This document shows, piece after piece, positions 1-7,068 of a stretch of 64,000 bases of DNA. The notes under the pieces were generated by a model. The model ran no database searches and was not told the origin of the DNA. It worked only from the letters and a program-made list of their open reading frames with translations. The position numbers and the translations under genes were made by a program. Each line of letters begins with the position of its first letter. Position 1 is the stretch's first letter. Source of the stretch: Burkholderiales bacterium (lineage in GTDB: Bacteria; Pseudomonadota; Gammaproteobacteria; Burkholderiales; Burkholderiaceae_C); NCBI GenBank assembly GCA_017307855.1, contig JAFKGD010000002.1:434001-498000 (forward strand), written 5' to 3'.

Positions 1-1625
1 TTGCCCTTGAAGCGCACGAGCACCGACTCCGGCATGTCCAGCGGCATCACGCCGGTGGCGGCCGCGAAGGCCACCAGGCCCGAGCCCGCGGGGAAGCTGA
101 TGCCGATGGGGAAGCGGGTGTGCGAGTCGCCACCCGTGCCCACGGTGTCGGGCGTCAGCAGGCGGTTGAGCCAGCTGTGGATCACGCCGTCACCCGGGCG
201 CAGCGAGACGCCGCCGCGCGTGCTGATGAATTCGGGCAGCTCGTGGTGCGTCTTCACATCCACCTTCTTGGGATAGGCGGCCGTGTGGCAGAACGACTGC
301 ATGACCAGGTCGGCCGAGAAGCCCAGGCAGGCCAGATCCTTGAGTTCGTCGCGAGTCATCGGGCCGGTGGTGTCCTGCGAGCCCACCGAGGTCATCTTGG
401 GTTCGCAGTACGTGCCAGGACGCACGCCCTGGCCTTCGGGCAGGCCGCAGGCGCGGCCCACCATCTTCTGCGCCAGCGAGAAGCCCTTGCCGGAATCGAC
501 GGGTGCCTGCGGCAGGCGGAACAGCGTCGAGGGCGGCAGGCCCAGCGCTTCACGCGCCTTGGATGTCAGGCCACGGCCGATGATCAGCGGAATGCGGCCG
601 CCAGCGCGCACTTCGTCGAACAGGACGTCGCTCTTGACCTTGAACTCGGCGATGACCTGGCCGTCCTTGAGCGCCTTGCCTTCGTAGGGGCGCAGTTCGA
701 TCGTGTCGCCCATGTTCATCTGGCTCACGTCGAGCTCGATCGGCAGCGAGCCCGCGTCTTCCATGGTGTTGTAGAAGATCGGCGCGATCTTGTTGCCCAG
801 GCAGATGCCGCCGAACTTCTTGTTCGGAATGAACGGGATGTCCTCGCCCGTCCACCACAGCACGCTGTTGGTGGCGGACTTGCGCGAGGAGCCCGTGCCG
901 ACCACGTCGCCCACGTAGGCCACCGGCAGGCCGCGCGCCACCAGGTCCTGGATGAACTTCACGGGGCCGCGCTTGCCGTCTTCCTCGGGCTCGAACGGGG
1001 CGCCGTCGCGCTTGTTCTTGAGCATCGCGAGCGCGTGCATCGGGATGTCGGGGCGCGTGGTCGCGTCGGGCGCGGGAGAGAGATCGTCGGTGTTGGTTTC
1101 GCCAGGCACCTTGAACACGGTGAACGTGATGCTGGCCGGCACTTCGGGACGGCTGGTGAACCACTCGGCATTGGCCCAGCTCTCCAGCACGGACTTGGCG
1201 TTGGCATTGCCCTTGTCGGCCTTTTCCTTGACGTCGTGGAACTGGTCGAACATCAGCAGCGTCTTCTTGAGGCCGTCGGCGGCCACCGTGCCCACTTCGG
1301 CGTCGTCCAGCAGGTCGATCAGCGGGCCGATGTTGTAGCCGCCGAGCATCGTGCCCAGCAGCTCGGTCGCCTTGGCGCGCGAGATCAGTGAGCACTTCTC
1401 GGTACCGTGGGCCACGGCGGCCAGGTAGCTGGCCTTGACCTTGGCCGCATCGTCGACGCCAGCCGGAACGCGGTTGGTGATCAGGTTGAGCAGGAACTCT
1501 TCTTCGCCCTTGGACGGGTTCTTGAGCAGTTCGATCAGATCGGCCGTCTGCCTGGCCGACAGCGGCAGCGGCGGGATGCCCAGCGCAGCGCGCTCGGCGA
1601 CGTGGTCAACATAGGCTTGAAGCAT
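1..1625 (-). CDS. acnB: Aconitate hydratase B (AcnB), N-terminal 541 residues; truncated by the window edge
   Basis: Aconitase B interconverts citrate and isocitrate through cis-aconitate in the cytosolic TCA cycle. The minus-strand frame opens with MLQAYVDHVAERAALGIPPL at 1625 and stays open to base 1. About 541 of the family's roughly 860 residues are present. Visible are the N-terminal helical domain special to the B type, the swivel-domain block GDVVGTGSSRKSATNSVLWW near residue 240, and GGDSHTRFPIGISFP near residue 498. The cysteines that bind the 4Fe-4S cluster lie beyond the edge and cannot be checked. It is the last gene of a minus-strand run headed by mdh, 49 bases after the preceding gene. 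Identity is secure. Confidence 0.96.
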   Translation of the reverse strand, partial: MLQAYVDHVAERAALGIPPLPLSARQTADLIELLKNPSKGEEEFLLNLITNRVPAGVDDAAKVKASYLAAVAHGTEKCSLISRAKATELLGTMLGGYNIGPLIDLLDDAEVGTVAADGLKKTLLMFDQFHDVKEKADKGNANAKSVLESWANAEWFTSRPEVPASITFTVFKVPGETNTDDLSPAPDATTRPDIPMHALAMLKNKRDGAPFEPEEDGKRGPVKFIQDLVARGLPVAYVGDVVGTGSSRKSATNSVLWWTGEDIPFIPNKKFGGICLGNKIAPIFYNTMEDAGSLPIELDVSQMNMGDTIELRPYEGKALKDGQVIAEFKVKSDVLFDEVRAGGRIPLIIGRGLTSKAREALGLPPSTLFRLPQAPVDSGKGFSLAQKMVGRACGLPEGQGVRPGTYCEPKMTSVGSQDTTGPMTRDELKDLACLGFSADLVMQSFCHTAAYPKKVDVKTHHELPEFISTRGGVSLRPGDGVIHSWLNRLLTPDTVGTGGDSHTRFPIGISFPAGSGLVAFAAATGVMPLDMPESVLVRFKG

Positions 1626-1674
1626 GGTTTCTCCGTGAATCGAAATCGTGGGTTCAGACAGGAAAGGGTGTCGC

Positions 1675-2289
1675 TCAGCGCGTGGACGGCGGACCGGCCG
1701 GCGCGGGTTCCAGCAGGTTGACGGGCGGGCGCGTCTTCATCTCCTGGGCGACGACCAGCTGGTCGGCGCTCTGGCATTCGTCGGCCAGGCGCTGGCCGAG
1801 CTTCTGGCTCATCAGCATGGACTTGTTGCCCAGTTGCAACCACAGCGCGCCACGCTTGGCATCCTCGAGGCGCAGCGCGCCGGTGCGGCTTTCGACCGCA
1901 TGCATCAGGAAGCGGTGGCCCTTGGTGGTCACCATGAAGAATCCGTCGCGGCGCGCCGGCGCCACCTTCACGGTCGCACCGAGTTCGCAGGGAATATCCC
2001 CGACGAAGACGCGGCGGCCGAGGTCGATCTGGGCCTCGGTGAGCGTGATGCTGGGGTCGTCGTCGATGGGCGTGACTTCCTCGACCGCCTTCACCGCTGC
2101 CGGCGCGAGGCGCGCCTTGCGTGCGGCTGTGCTGGCGGTAGCGCCCTTGGCCGGGGCCGCCTTGACCGCGGCCTTGGCGGGCGGCTTGGCTGCCGCGCCG
2201 GATGCCGCCTGGGCGAGCACGGCGGGCGTCGCCCCGGCACCCAGCACGAGTGTCAGCGCCGAGAGCGCGGTGGCGATGGCTTTGTTCAT
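1675..2289 (-). CDS. Small exported protein of unknown function inside the TCA operon
   Basis: This 204-residue protein begins [20 protein letters not shown] and has a classical signal peptide ending near VLAQA (about residue 27). An Ala/Pro/Lys-rich linker reaches to about residue 65. A compact C-terminal part follows, with segments such as LGRRVFVGDIPCELGATVKV and TKGHRFLMHAVESRTGALRL and two cysteines (CEL, DECQ) that could pair in the periplasm. I do not recognise a characterised family. Its start overlaps the stop of the citrate-lyase-like gene (ATGA), and acnB follows 49 bases later, so co-transcription is likely. An envelope location is inferred from the signal peptide; the function is unknown. 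Confidence 0.8.
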   Translation of the reverse strand: MNKAIATALSALTLVLGAGATPAVLAQAASGAAAKPPAKAAVKAAPAKGATASTAARKARLAPAAVKAVEEVTPIDDDPSITLTEAQIDLGRRVFVGDIPCELGATVKVAPARRDGFFMVTTKGHRFLMHAVESRTGALRLEDAKRGALWLQLGNKSMLMSQKLGQRLADECQSADQLVVAQEMKTRPPVNLLEPAPAGPPSTR

Positions 2290-3314
2290 TGGGGGGTCTC
2301 CGCGAAGTTGGACACGCCGGGCCGCAGCCAGGCCGTCAGGGACGAAGGCAGGTCGGCGCCCGTGCGCGCCGCACGTTCGAGCACCTGCCAGAAGAAACGG
2401 TAGCTGGCCCGATCATGCAACTGGCCCGCATGGCTGATCGGCGCCCACTGCGCGGCCGCAGCCGCCTCGATGATGCGCGCGGCGGTCTCGATCTCGGCAC
2501 CGGTGGGCGCGAAGGCCTGAAGGATAGGCCGGATCTGGGCCGGATGGATACTCCACATGCGCGTGTAGCCGAACTCGCGCGCAGCGCGCCGTGCGGCCTG
2601 CTCCAGCGCCTGCACGTCAGAGAATTCGGTCACCACGCAGTGCGAAGGCACCTTGCCCTGCGCATGGCAGGCCGAGGCGATGTCGAGCTTGGCGCGCACG
2701 ACCAGCGGATGCGTGAACTGGCCGGACGAACTCATGCCCGCCGACGGAATCGCGCCGCCGTGTGCCGAAACGAAGTCCATCAGGCCGAACGACAGCGATT
2801 GCACGCGCGGATGCGCAGCGATGTCGAAGGCCCGGTGCACGGCGGCTGGCGACTCGATCAGCACCTGCAGCGGCACGCCCGGCGCGCCGGCGGCGTCCAG
2901 CGCATCGCTGGCCGCCTGCACGTCGGCGACCGACTCGACCTTGGGCACCATGACATGGGCCAACCGGTGACCGGCGCGGCTGCCGATGTGGGCGATATCG
3001 GCCGCGAACGCCGGATGCGTCACCGCGTGCACGCGCACGGCCACGCGCGCATCGGCGGCGGCCTGCAGCACCAGTTCGGCGACCAGAGCCGCGTGCTCGG
3101 CTTCGCCGCCCACGGGAGCACCATCCTCGCAATCGAGCGTGACGTCGAACACGCAGGCACCGAACTCGGCCGTGAATTCGGCCTGCAGCGCAAGGCTCTT
3201 GCGCATGCGATCGGGCACGCCGCTGTAGTGGTCGCAAACCGGCAGCAGAACGCCGCCCGCCTGCGCGCCGAGCAGCACGTCGCGTGGATGCATGGCCGGG
3301 CCGCTCATGCTCAT
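2286..3314 (-). CDS. CitE-like CoA-ester lyase / aldolase (HpcH/HpaI-citrate lyase family)
   Basis: Members of this TIM-barrel family cleave or form C-C bonds in 3-hydroxyacyl-CoA esters such as citramalyl-, malyl- or citryl-CoA. The 342-residue product shows the acidic metal-site block [17 protein letters not shown], then [35 protein letters not shown] and the C-terminal [12 protein letters not shown]. No citrate-lyase alpha or gamma subunit gene is nearby, so it is a stand-alone CitE-type enzyme rather than a citrate lyase subunit. The start at 3314 overlaps the tam stop (ATGA); a second ATG lies at 3308. The substrate cannot be read from sequence. Confidence 0.85.
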   Translation of the reverse strand: MSMSGPAMHPRDVLLGAQAGGVLLPVCDHYSGVPDRMRKSLALQAEFTAEFGACVFDVTLDCEDGAPVGGEAEHAALVAELVLQAAADARVAVRVHAVTHPAFAADIAHIGSRAGHRLAHVMVPKVESVADVQAASDALDAAGAPGVPLQVLIESPAAVHRAFDIAAHPRVQSLSFGLMDFVSAHGGAIPSAGMSSSGQFTHPLVVRAKLDIASACHAQGKVPSHCVVTEFSDVQALEQAARRAAREFGYTRMWSIHPAQIRPILQAFAPTGAEIETAARIIEAAAAAQWAPISHAGQLHDRASYRFFWQVLERAARTGADLPSSLTAWLRPGVSNFAETPQ

Positions 3315-4087
3315 GCCGCCTTGCACGCCACGATGAACAGCCGCGGAAATGCCAGCAGCCGGCGGCCGTCGGCGCGCGCCGGATAGGCCAGATCGATGCG
3401 GCGCCGGTAATCGGCCAGATAGCCATCCTGTTGCGCCGGCGCGAGCCGCTCGACGAAGGGCCGAAGACCCGTCGCCCGCACCCACTCGACGATGGCCTCG
3501 GCCGAATCCATGCGGTGCTGGTAGATCGTGTGCCACACGTCGACGTGTTCTGCCAGCGGCGCCAGCAGGTCGTAGTAGCGGTCGATCGGCAGGCGCGGCG
3601 CACGCAGCGCGGCGGCGTCGCCGATGGACGCAGCCCAGGCCGGATCGGCGGCGACCTCGCGCATCAGGCGATGCGAAGGTTCATCGAGGTTGTCGGGCAT
3701 CTGCACCGCCAGCACACCGCCAGGGGCCAGCAACGCGAACAGCCGTGGAAACAGCGCCTCGTGGCCCGTCACCCACTGCAGCGCCGCGTTGGCGTAGATG
3801 AGGTCGGGTGCGACCGCAGGCCGCCAGGTGCCGATGTCGCCCTGCTCGAACCGCACGGCGGGAAGCCGCGCACGCGCGCTCTCCAGCATGGCGGGCGAAT
3901 TGTCGATGCCGACGATGTCGGCGCCGGGGAAGCGATCGGCCAGCAGTTCGGTGGAATTACCCGGGCCGCAGCCGAGATCGACGACCTGCGAAGGGGTCGA
4001 CAGCGGAACCCGCGCCAGCAGTTCGCGTGCCGGCCGCGTGCGCTCGTCCTCGTAGCGACGGTAGAGCGCCGGGTTCCAGTCGAGCAT
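3311..4087 (-). CDS. tam: Trans-aconitate 2-methyltransferase
   Basis: Tam uses S-adenosylmethionine to methyl-esterify trans-aconitate, which forms spontaneously from cis-aconitate and inhibits aconitase. The 258-residue protein begins [20 protein letters not shown], the characteristic Tam opening. It has the SAM-binding DLGCGPGN at residues 37-44, the acidic loop [13 protein letters not shown], and YANAALQW after the fourth strand. It lies 19 bases after mdh and overlaps the citrate-lyase-like gene, in the same run as acnB, which suits a repair role for the cycle. A different carboxylate acceptor is possible but less likely. Confidence 0.9.
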   Translation of the reverse strand: MLDWNPALYRRYEDERTRPARELLARVPLSTPSQVVDLGCGPGNSTELLADRFPGADIVGIDNSPAMLESARARLPAVRFEQGDIGTWRPAVAPDLIYANAALQWVTGHEALFPRLFALLAPGGVLAVQMPDNLDEPSHRLMREVAADPAWAASIGDAAALRAPRLPIDRYYDLLAPLAEHVDVWHTIYQHRMDSAEAIVEWVRATGLRPFVERLAPAQQDGYLADYRRRIDLAYPARADGRRLLAFPRLFIVACKAA

Positions 4088-4106
4088 GGGCCTCGAATCT
4101 GCCGGA

Positions 4107-5093
4107 TTACAGCAGGTGGGCGACGCCCGACTGCTCGTCCTGCAGTTCCTTGAGCGTCTTGTTGATGCGCTCCTGGCTGAAGGCGTCGATCTCGAGGCCT
4201 TCGACGATCTTGTACTTGCCGTTTTCCGTGGTGACGGGGAAGCCGAACATCACGTCCTTCGGAATGCCGTACTCGCCGTTCGAAGGCACGCCCATGGTGA
4301 CCCACTTGCCTTGCGAGCCGAGGGCCCAGTCGCGCATGTGGTCGATGGCGGCATTGGCGGCCGAAGCGGCCGACGACAGGCCGCGCGCATCGATGATGGC
4401 GGCGCCGCGCTTGCCGACCGTGGGCAGGAACACGTCGGCGTTCCAGACCTGGTCGTTGATGGCGTCCTTGACCGACTTGCCGCCGATGGTGGCGAAGCGG
4501 TAGTCGGCGTACATGGTGGGCGAATGGTTGCCCCACACGGTGAGCTTCTCAATCTCGCCGACCTTGCCACCGGTCTTGGCGGCGATCTGGCTAGCGGCGC
4601 GGTTGTGGTCCAGGCGCAGCATGGCGGTGAAGTTCTCGCGCGGCAGGCTGGGCGCACTCTTCATGGCGATGTAGGCATTGGTGTTGGCGGGGTTGCCGAC
4701 AACCAGTACCTTGACGTCGCGGCTGGCGACCTTGTCCAGTGCCTTGCCCTGGGCGGTGAAGATCTGGGCGTTGGCGGCCAGCAGGTCCGCGCGCTCCATG
4801 CCAGGGCCGCGCGGGCGGGCGCCGACCAGCAGGGCGTAGTCGGCGTCCTTGAACGCGACTTCCGGGTCACCCGCAGGGATAACGCCGGCGAGCAGCGGGA
4901 AGGCGCAGTCTTCCAGCTCCATGATCACGCCCTTGAGCGCCTTCTGGGCCTTTTCATCCGGAATTTCGAGCAATTGCAGGATTACGGGCTGGTCCTTGCC
5001 CAGCATTTCGCCGGAGGCGATGCGGAAAAGCAGGGCGTAACCGATTTGGCCGGCGGCTCCAGTAACGGCGACGCGGACGGGCTTCTTGCTCAT
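4107..5093 (-). CDS. mdh: Malate dehydrogenase
   Basis: NAD-dependent malate dehydrogenase oxidises malate to oxaloacetate in the cytosol. The 328-residue protein starts [20 protein letters not shown], with the glycine-rich NAD loop GAAGQIG at 12-18. It also shows [17 protein letters not shown] (substrate arginine loop), [13 protein letters not shown], and the catalytic histidine in [10 protein letters not shown] near residue 188. Length and motifs fit the cytosolic-type MDH common in betaproteobacteria. The start at 5093 is chosen because the family N-terminus begins here; an open extension upstream lacks similarity and would overlap the promoter. It is the first gene of the minus-strand TCA run. 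Confidence 0.97.
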   Translation of the reverse strand: MSKKPVRVAVTGAAGQIGYALLFRIASGEMLGKDQPVILQLLEIPDEKAQKALKGVIMELEDCAFPLLAGVIPAGDPEVAFKDADYALLVGARPRGPGMERADLLAANAQIFTAQGKALDKVASRDVKVLVVGNPANTNAYIAMKSAPSLPRENFTAMLRLDHNRAASQIAAKTGGKVGEIEKLTVWGNHSPTMYADYRFATIGGKSVKDAINDQVWNADVFLPTVGKRGAAIIDARGLSSAASAANAAIDHMRDWALGSQGKWVTMGVPSNGEYGIPKDVMFGFPVTTENGKYKIVEGLEIDAFSQERINKTLKELQDEQSGVAHLL

Positions 5094-5208
5094 GTGAGAA
5101 CTCCGGAAATGGAAGAGTGGAATGCAAACGGCTTGCGCAATCCGGCGCGCCTGGCCCCGCGCTACTGCAGCGGAGCGCTCGCGCACGCACGCGGCAAGGC
5201 AACCACGG

Positions 5209-5238
5209 ATTTTAGCGCTCCGCAGGCGAGAGCGTCAA
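5209..5238 (-). promoter_or_regulatory. Sigma-70-type promoter of the mdh operon
   Basis: Read on the minus strand, TTGACG (5233-5238) is followed after 18 bases by TAAAAT (5209-5214), predicting a transcript start near 5202 and a leader of about 110 bases before mdh. It matches the vegetative consensus well in a GC-rich background. A perfect palindrome sits directly upstream of the -35 box. Confidence 0.65.
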
Positions 5239-5239
5239 T

Positions 5240-5267
5240 TTGTCTTATGTCTTATATAAGATATGAT
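5240..5267 (+). promoter_or_regulatory. Likely promoter of the gntR regulator gene
   Basis: TTGTCT (5240-5245) and TATGAT (5262-5267) are spaced by 16 bases and point toward the GntR gene. The -10 element covers the ATG at 5263, which argues that translation starts at 5308. The 12-base palindrome at 5250-5261 lies between the two boxes, a typical position for autorepression. Confidence 0.5.
5250..5261. promoter_or_regulatory. Palindromic operator candidate between mdh and gntR
   Basis: TCTTATATAAGA is a perfect 12-base dyad in an AT-rich pocket (5236-5270) of a GC-rich genome. A partial direct repeat, GTCTTAT, occurs at 5242-5248 just upstream. The dyad sits between the two divergent genes and between the proposed gntR -35 and -10 boxes. 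Binding by the adjacent GntR protein is an inference from position and symmetry. Confidence 0.6.
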
Positions 5268-5307
5268 CTTCGGCTGCCCGCCGCCCGCCGCGGCCTGCAA
5301 TCCGCAC

Positions 5308-6087
5308 ATGCCCGCAAGCCCCCTGAACGAACCGGAAGCCCCTGCCGCGCGTGCGGCGGCCGAAGGCGTGACGCCAGCGTTCAGCCCGCTTTATCAGCAG
5401 ATCAAGTCCCTCATCCTGCAGAACCTGCAGGAAGGGCAGTGGCGGCCGGGCGAGGCCATTCCCAGCGAAATGGAACTGGCCTCGCGTTTCCGCGTGAGCC
5501 AGGGAACGGTGCGCAAAGCCATCGACGAACTCGCGGCAGAGAATCTGCTGGTGCGCCGGCAGGGCAAGGGCACCTTCGTGGCCACGCATGCCGAGCAGCA
5601 CGTGCGCTACCGTTTCCTGCGGCTCATGCCCGACGCCGGCACCGAAAGCCCTGCCCGGCGCCAGGTCGTCGACTTCCGCCGCCAGCGTGCGGGCGCCGAA
5701 GTGGCACGGGCGCTGGCGTTGCGCTCCACCGATGCGGTTTTCCAGGTGCGCCGCGTGCTGTCGTTCGACGGCACGCCGACCATCCTGGAAGACCTGTGGC
5801 TGCCCGCCTCCGCCTTCAAGGGCCTGACGGCCGAGGCCATGGCGGACTACCAGGGTGCCACCTATGCCATGTTCGAACTCGACTTCGGCGTGCGCATGGT
5901 CCGCGCCGACGAGAAATTGCGCGCCGTCGCGCCGGATGCCGTGCAGGCCGGACTGTTGCAGGTAGCCGCCGGCTCCCCGCTGCTGAGCGTCGAGCGCGTC
6001 GCCTATACCTACAACGACACCCCGATGGAACTGCGCCGGGGCCTCTACCGTACCGACACGCATCACTACCGCAATACCCTCAATTGA
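5308..6087 (+). CDS. GntR-family (HutC-type) transcriptional regulator of the TCA block
   Basis: This 259-residue regulator has an N-terminal winged helix-turn-helix from about residue 25 to 93 (YQQIKSLILQNLQEG, PSEMELASRFRVSQGTVRKA, LVRRQGKGTFV). A UTRA-type effector-binding domain follows (FRRQRAGAEVARALALRSTD, VERVAYTYNDTPMELRRGLY). The ATG at 5308 is preferred over the in-frame ATG at 5263, because the latter overlaps a -10-like element and would add an unconserved Cys/Pro-rich leader. It lies between mdh (divergent) and sdhC (same strand, 119 bases on). Control of both arms and of itself is likely; the ligand is unknown, and a TCA-linked carboxylate is a guess. Confidence 0.88.
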   Translation: MPASPLNEPEAPAARAAAEGVTPAFSPLYQQIKSLILQNLQEGQWRPGEAIPSEMELASRFRVSQGTVRKAIDELAAENLLVRRQGKGTFVATHAEQHVRYRFLRLMPDAGTESPARRQVVDFRRQRAGAEVARALALRSTDAVFQVRRVLSFDGTPTILEDLWLPASAFKGLTAEAMADYQGATYAMFELDFGVRMVRADEKLRAVAPDAVQAGLLQVAAGSPLLSVERVAYTYNDTPMELRRGLYRTDTHHYRNTLN

Positions 6088-6122
6088 CCGAGCCCGCCGG
6101 TCGGCCGCGCGAATGCCGCCCC

Positions 6123-6148
6123 TGCAACGTGCTGCGTTGCAATAGAAT
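6123..6148 (+). promoter_or_regulatory. Dyad and -10-like element upstream of sdhC
   Basis: The inverted repeat TGCAACG (6123-6129) / CGTTGCA (6135-6141) with a 5-base loop lies immediately before TAGAAT (6143-6148), about 60 bases upstream of sdhC. There is no convincing -35 box, so an activator-dependent promoter is possible. The dyad could be an operator or an RNA hairpin ending the gntR message, though no T-run follows it. Confidence 0.4.
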
Positions 6149-6206
6149 TTTGGGTTGTTTGCATTGACCTGATTACAAAGAAGTTTCATCCACGAAGGCC
6201 TCCCCC

Positions 6207-6650
6207 ATGTCAGATCTCGCGCCGTCCGCCTCGAAGCGGCCTGAATTCCGCAACATCAATGCCATCACGGATCTCACCACCTACAGCCTGCCGCCGGCGG
6301 GCTGGGTGTCGATCCTGCACCGCGTGAGCGGCGTCCTGATGTTTGTGCTGATGCCCTTCATCATCTGGATGTTCGACACCTCGGTGTCTTCCGAATACTC
6401 GTTCGCCCGCTTCCGCTCGGCGTTCGAGATCGGCGTCGGCTTCGTGCCCGGCTGGTTCCTCAAGCTGGTGGCGCTGGCCCTCATCTGGGCCTACCTGCAC
6501 CACTTCATCGCCGGCCTGCGCCATCTGTGGATGGACATCAGCCACGACGCGGTGAACAAGAGCTTCGGCCGCACCTCCGCGCTGGCCGTGCTCGGCTCCA
6601 GCATCCTGCTGACGCTGATCCTGGGCGCCAAGCTCTTCGGCCTGTATTGA
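6207..6650 (+). CDS. sdhC: Succinate dehydrogenase cytochrome b556 subunit
   Basis: SdhC is one of two membrane anchors of complex II and helps bind haem b and ubiquinone. The 147-residue protein has three hydrophobic helices, the family signature HRVSGVLMF at 39-47, and HHFIAGLRHLWMD at 98-110, which contains the haem-ligand histidine region. It is first in sdhCDAB, with sdhD 17 bases downstream. The ATG at 6207 is the only sensible start. Confidence 0.95.
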   Translation: MSDLAPSASKRPEFRNINAITDLTTYSLPPAGWVSILHRVSGVLMFVLMPFIIWMFDTSVSSEYSFARFRSAFEIGVGFVPGWFLKLVALALIWAYLHHFIAGLRHLWMDISHDAVNKSFGRTSALAVLGSSILLTLILGAKLFGLY

Positions 6651-6667
6651 ATGGAAAGGAACACACC

Positions 6668-7033
6668 ATGTCCGTGAACTACGGCTCCAAGCGTACCGTC
6701 GTCGGCGCCCACTACGGCCTGCGTGACTGGTTGGCCCAGCGCCTGACCGGCGCGCTGATGGCGGTCTTCACCATCGTCGTGCTGGCGCACATCATCTTCT
6801 CCAGCGGCCCGATCGGCTACGACAAATGGGCCGGCATTTTCTCCAGCCAGTGGATGAAGACCTTGACGTTCTCGGTCATCGTCGCCCTGCTCTACCACGT
6901 GTGGGTCGGCATGCGCGACGTGCTGATGGACTACATCAAGCCGGTGGGCCTGCGCCTGGTGCTGCAGGCCTTCACCATCGTCTGGCTGGTCGGCTGCGCC
7001 GGCTGGGCCATCCAGGTGCTCTGGCGCCTGTAA
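6668..7033 (+). CDS. sdhD: Succinate dehydrogenase membrane anchor subunit
   Basis: SdhD is the second haem/quinone anchor of complex II. The 121-residue protein starts MSVNYGSKRTVVGAHYGLRD and has three transmembrane helices, with the haem-ligand motif YHVWVGMRDVLMDY around H77. GGAAAGGA-type ribosome-binding bases lie just before the ATG at 6668. A longer frame from 6527 is only an open extension through the end of sdhC and is not used. Confidence 0.94.
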   Translation: MSVNYGSKRTVVGAHYGLRDWLAQRLTGALMAVFTIVVLAHIIFSSGPIGYDKWAGIFSSQWMKTLTFSVIVALLYHVWVGMRDVLMDYIKPVGLRLVLQAFTIVWLVGCAGWAIQVLWRL

Positions 7034-7068
7034 AGCCGAACCCAGAAGAAGAAGCAGGATCGATCCCC

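Noticed and set aside
120-1391. Plus-strand open frame opposite acnB
   Set aside because: The minus strand encodes well-conserved aconitase B through the whole interval.
5263-5307. Upstream ATG as the start of the GntR regulator
   Set aside because: It overlaps a -10-like element, lacks a ribosome site and adds a Cys/Pro-rich stretch unlike regulator N-termini; 5308 is preferred.
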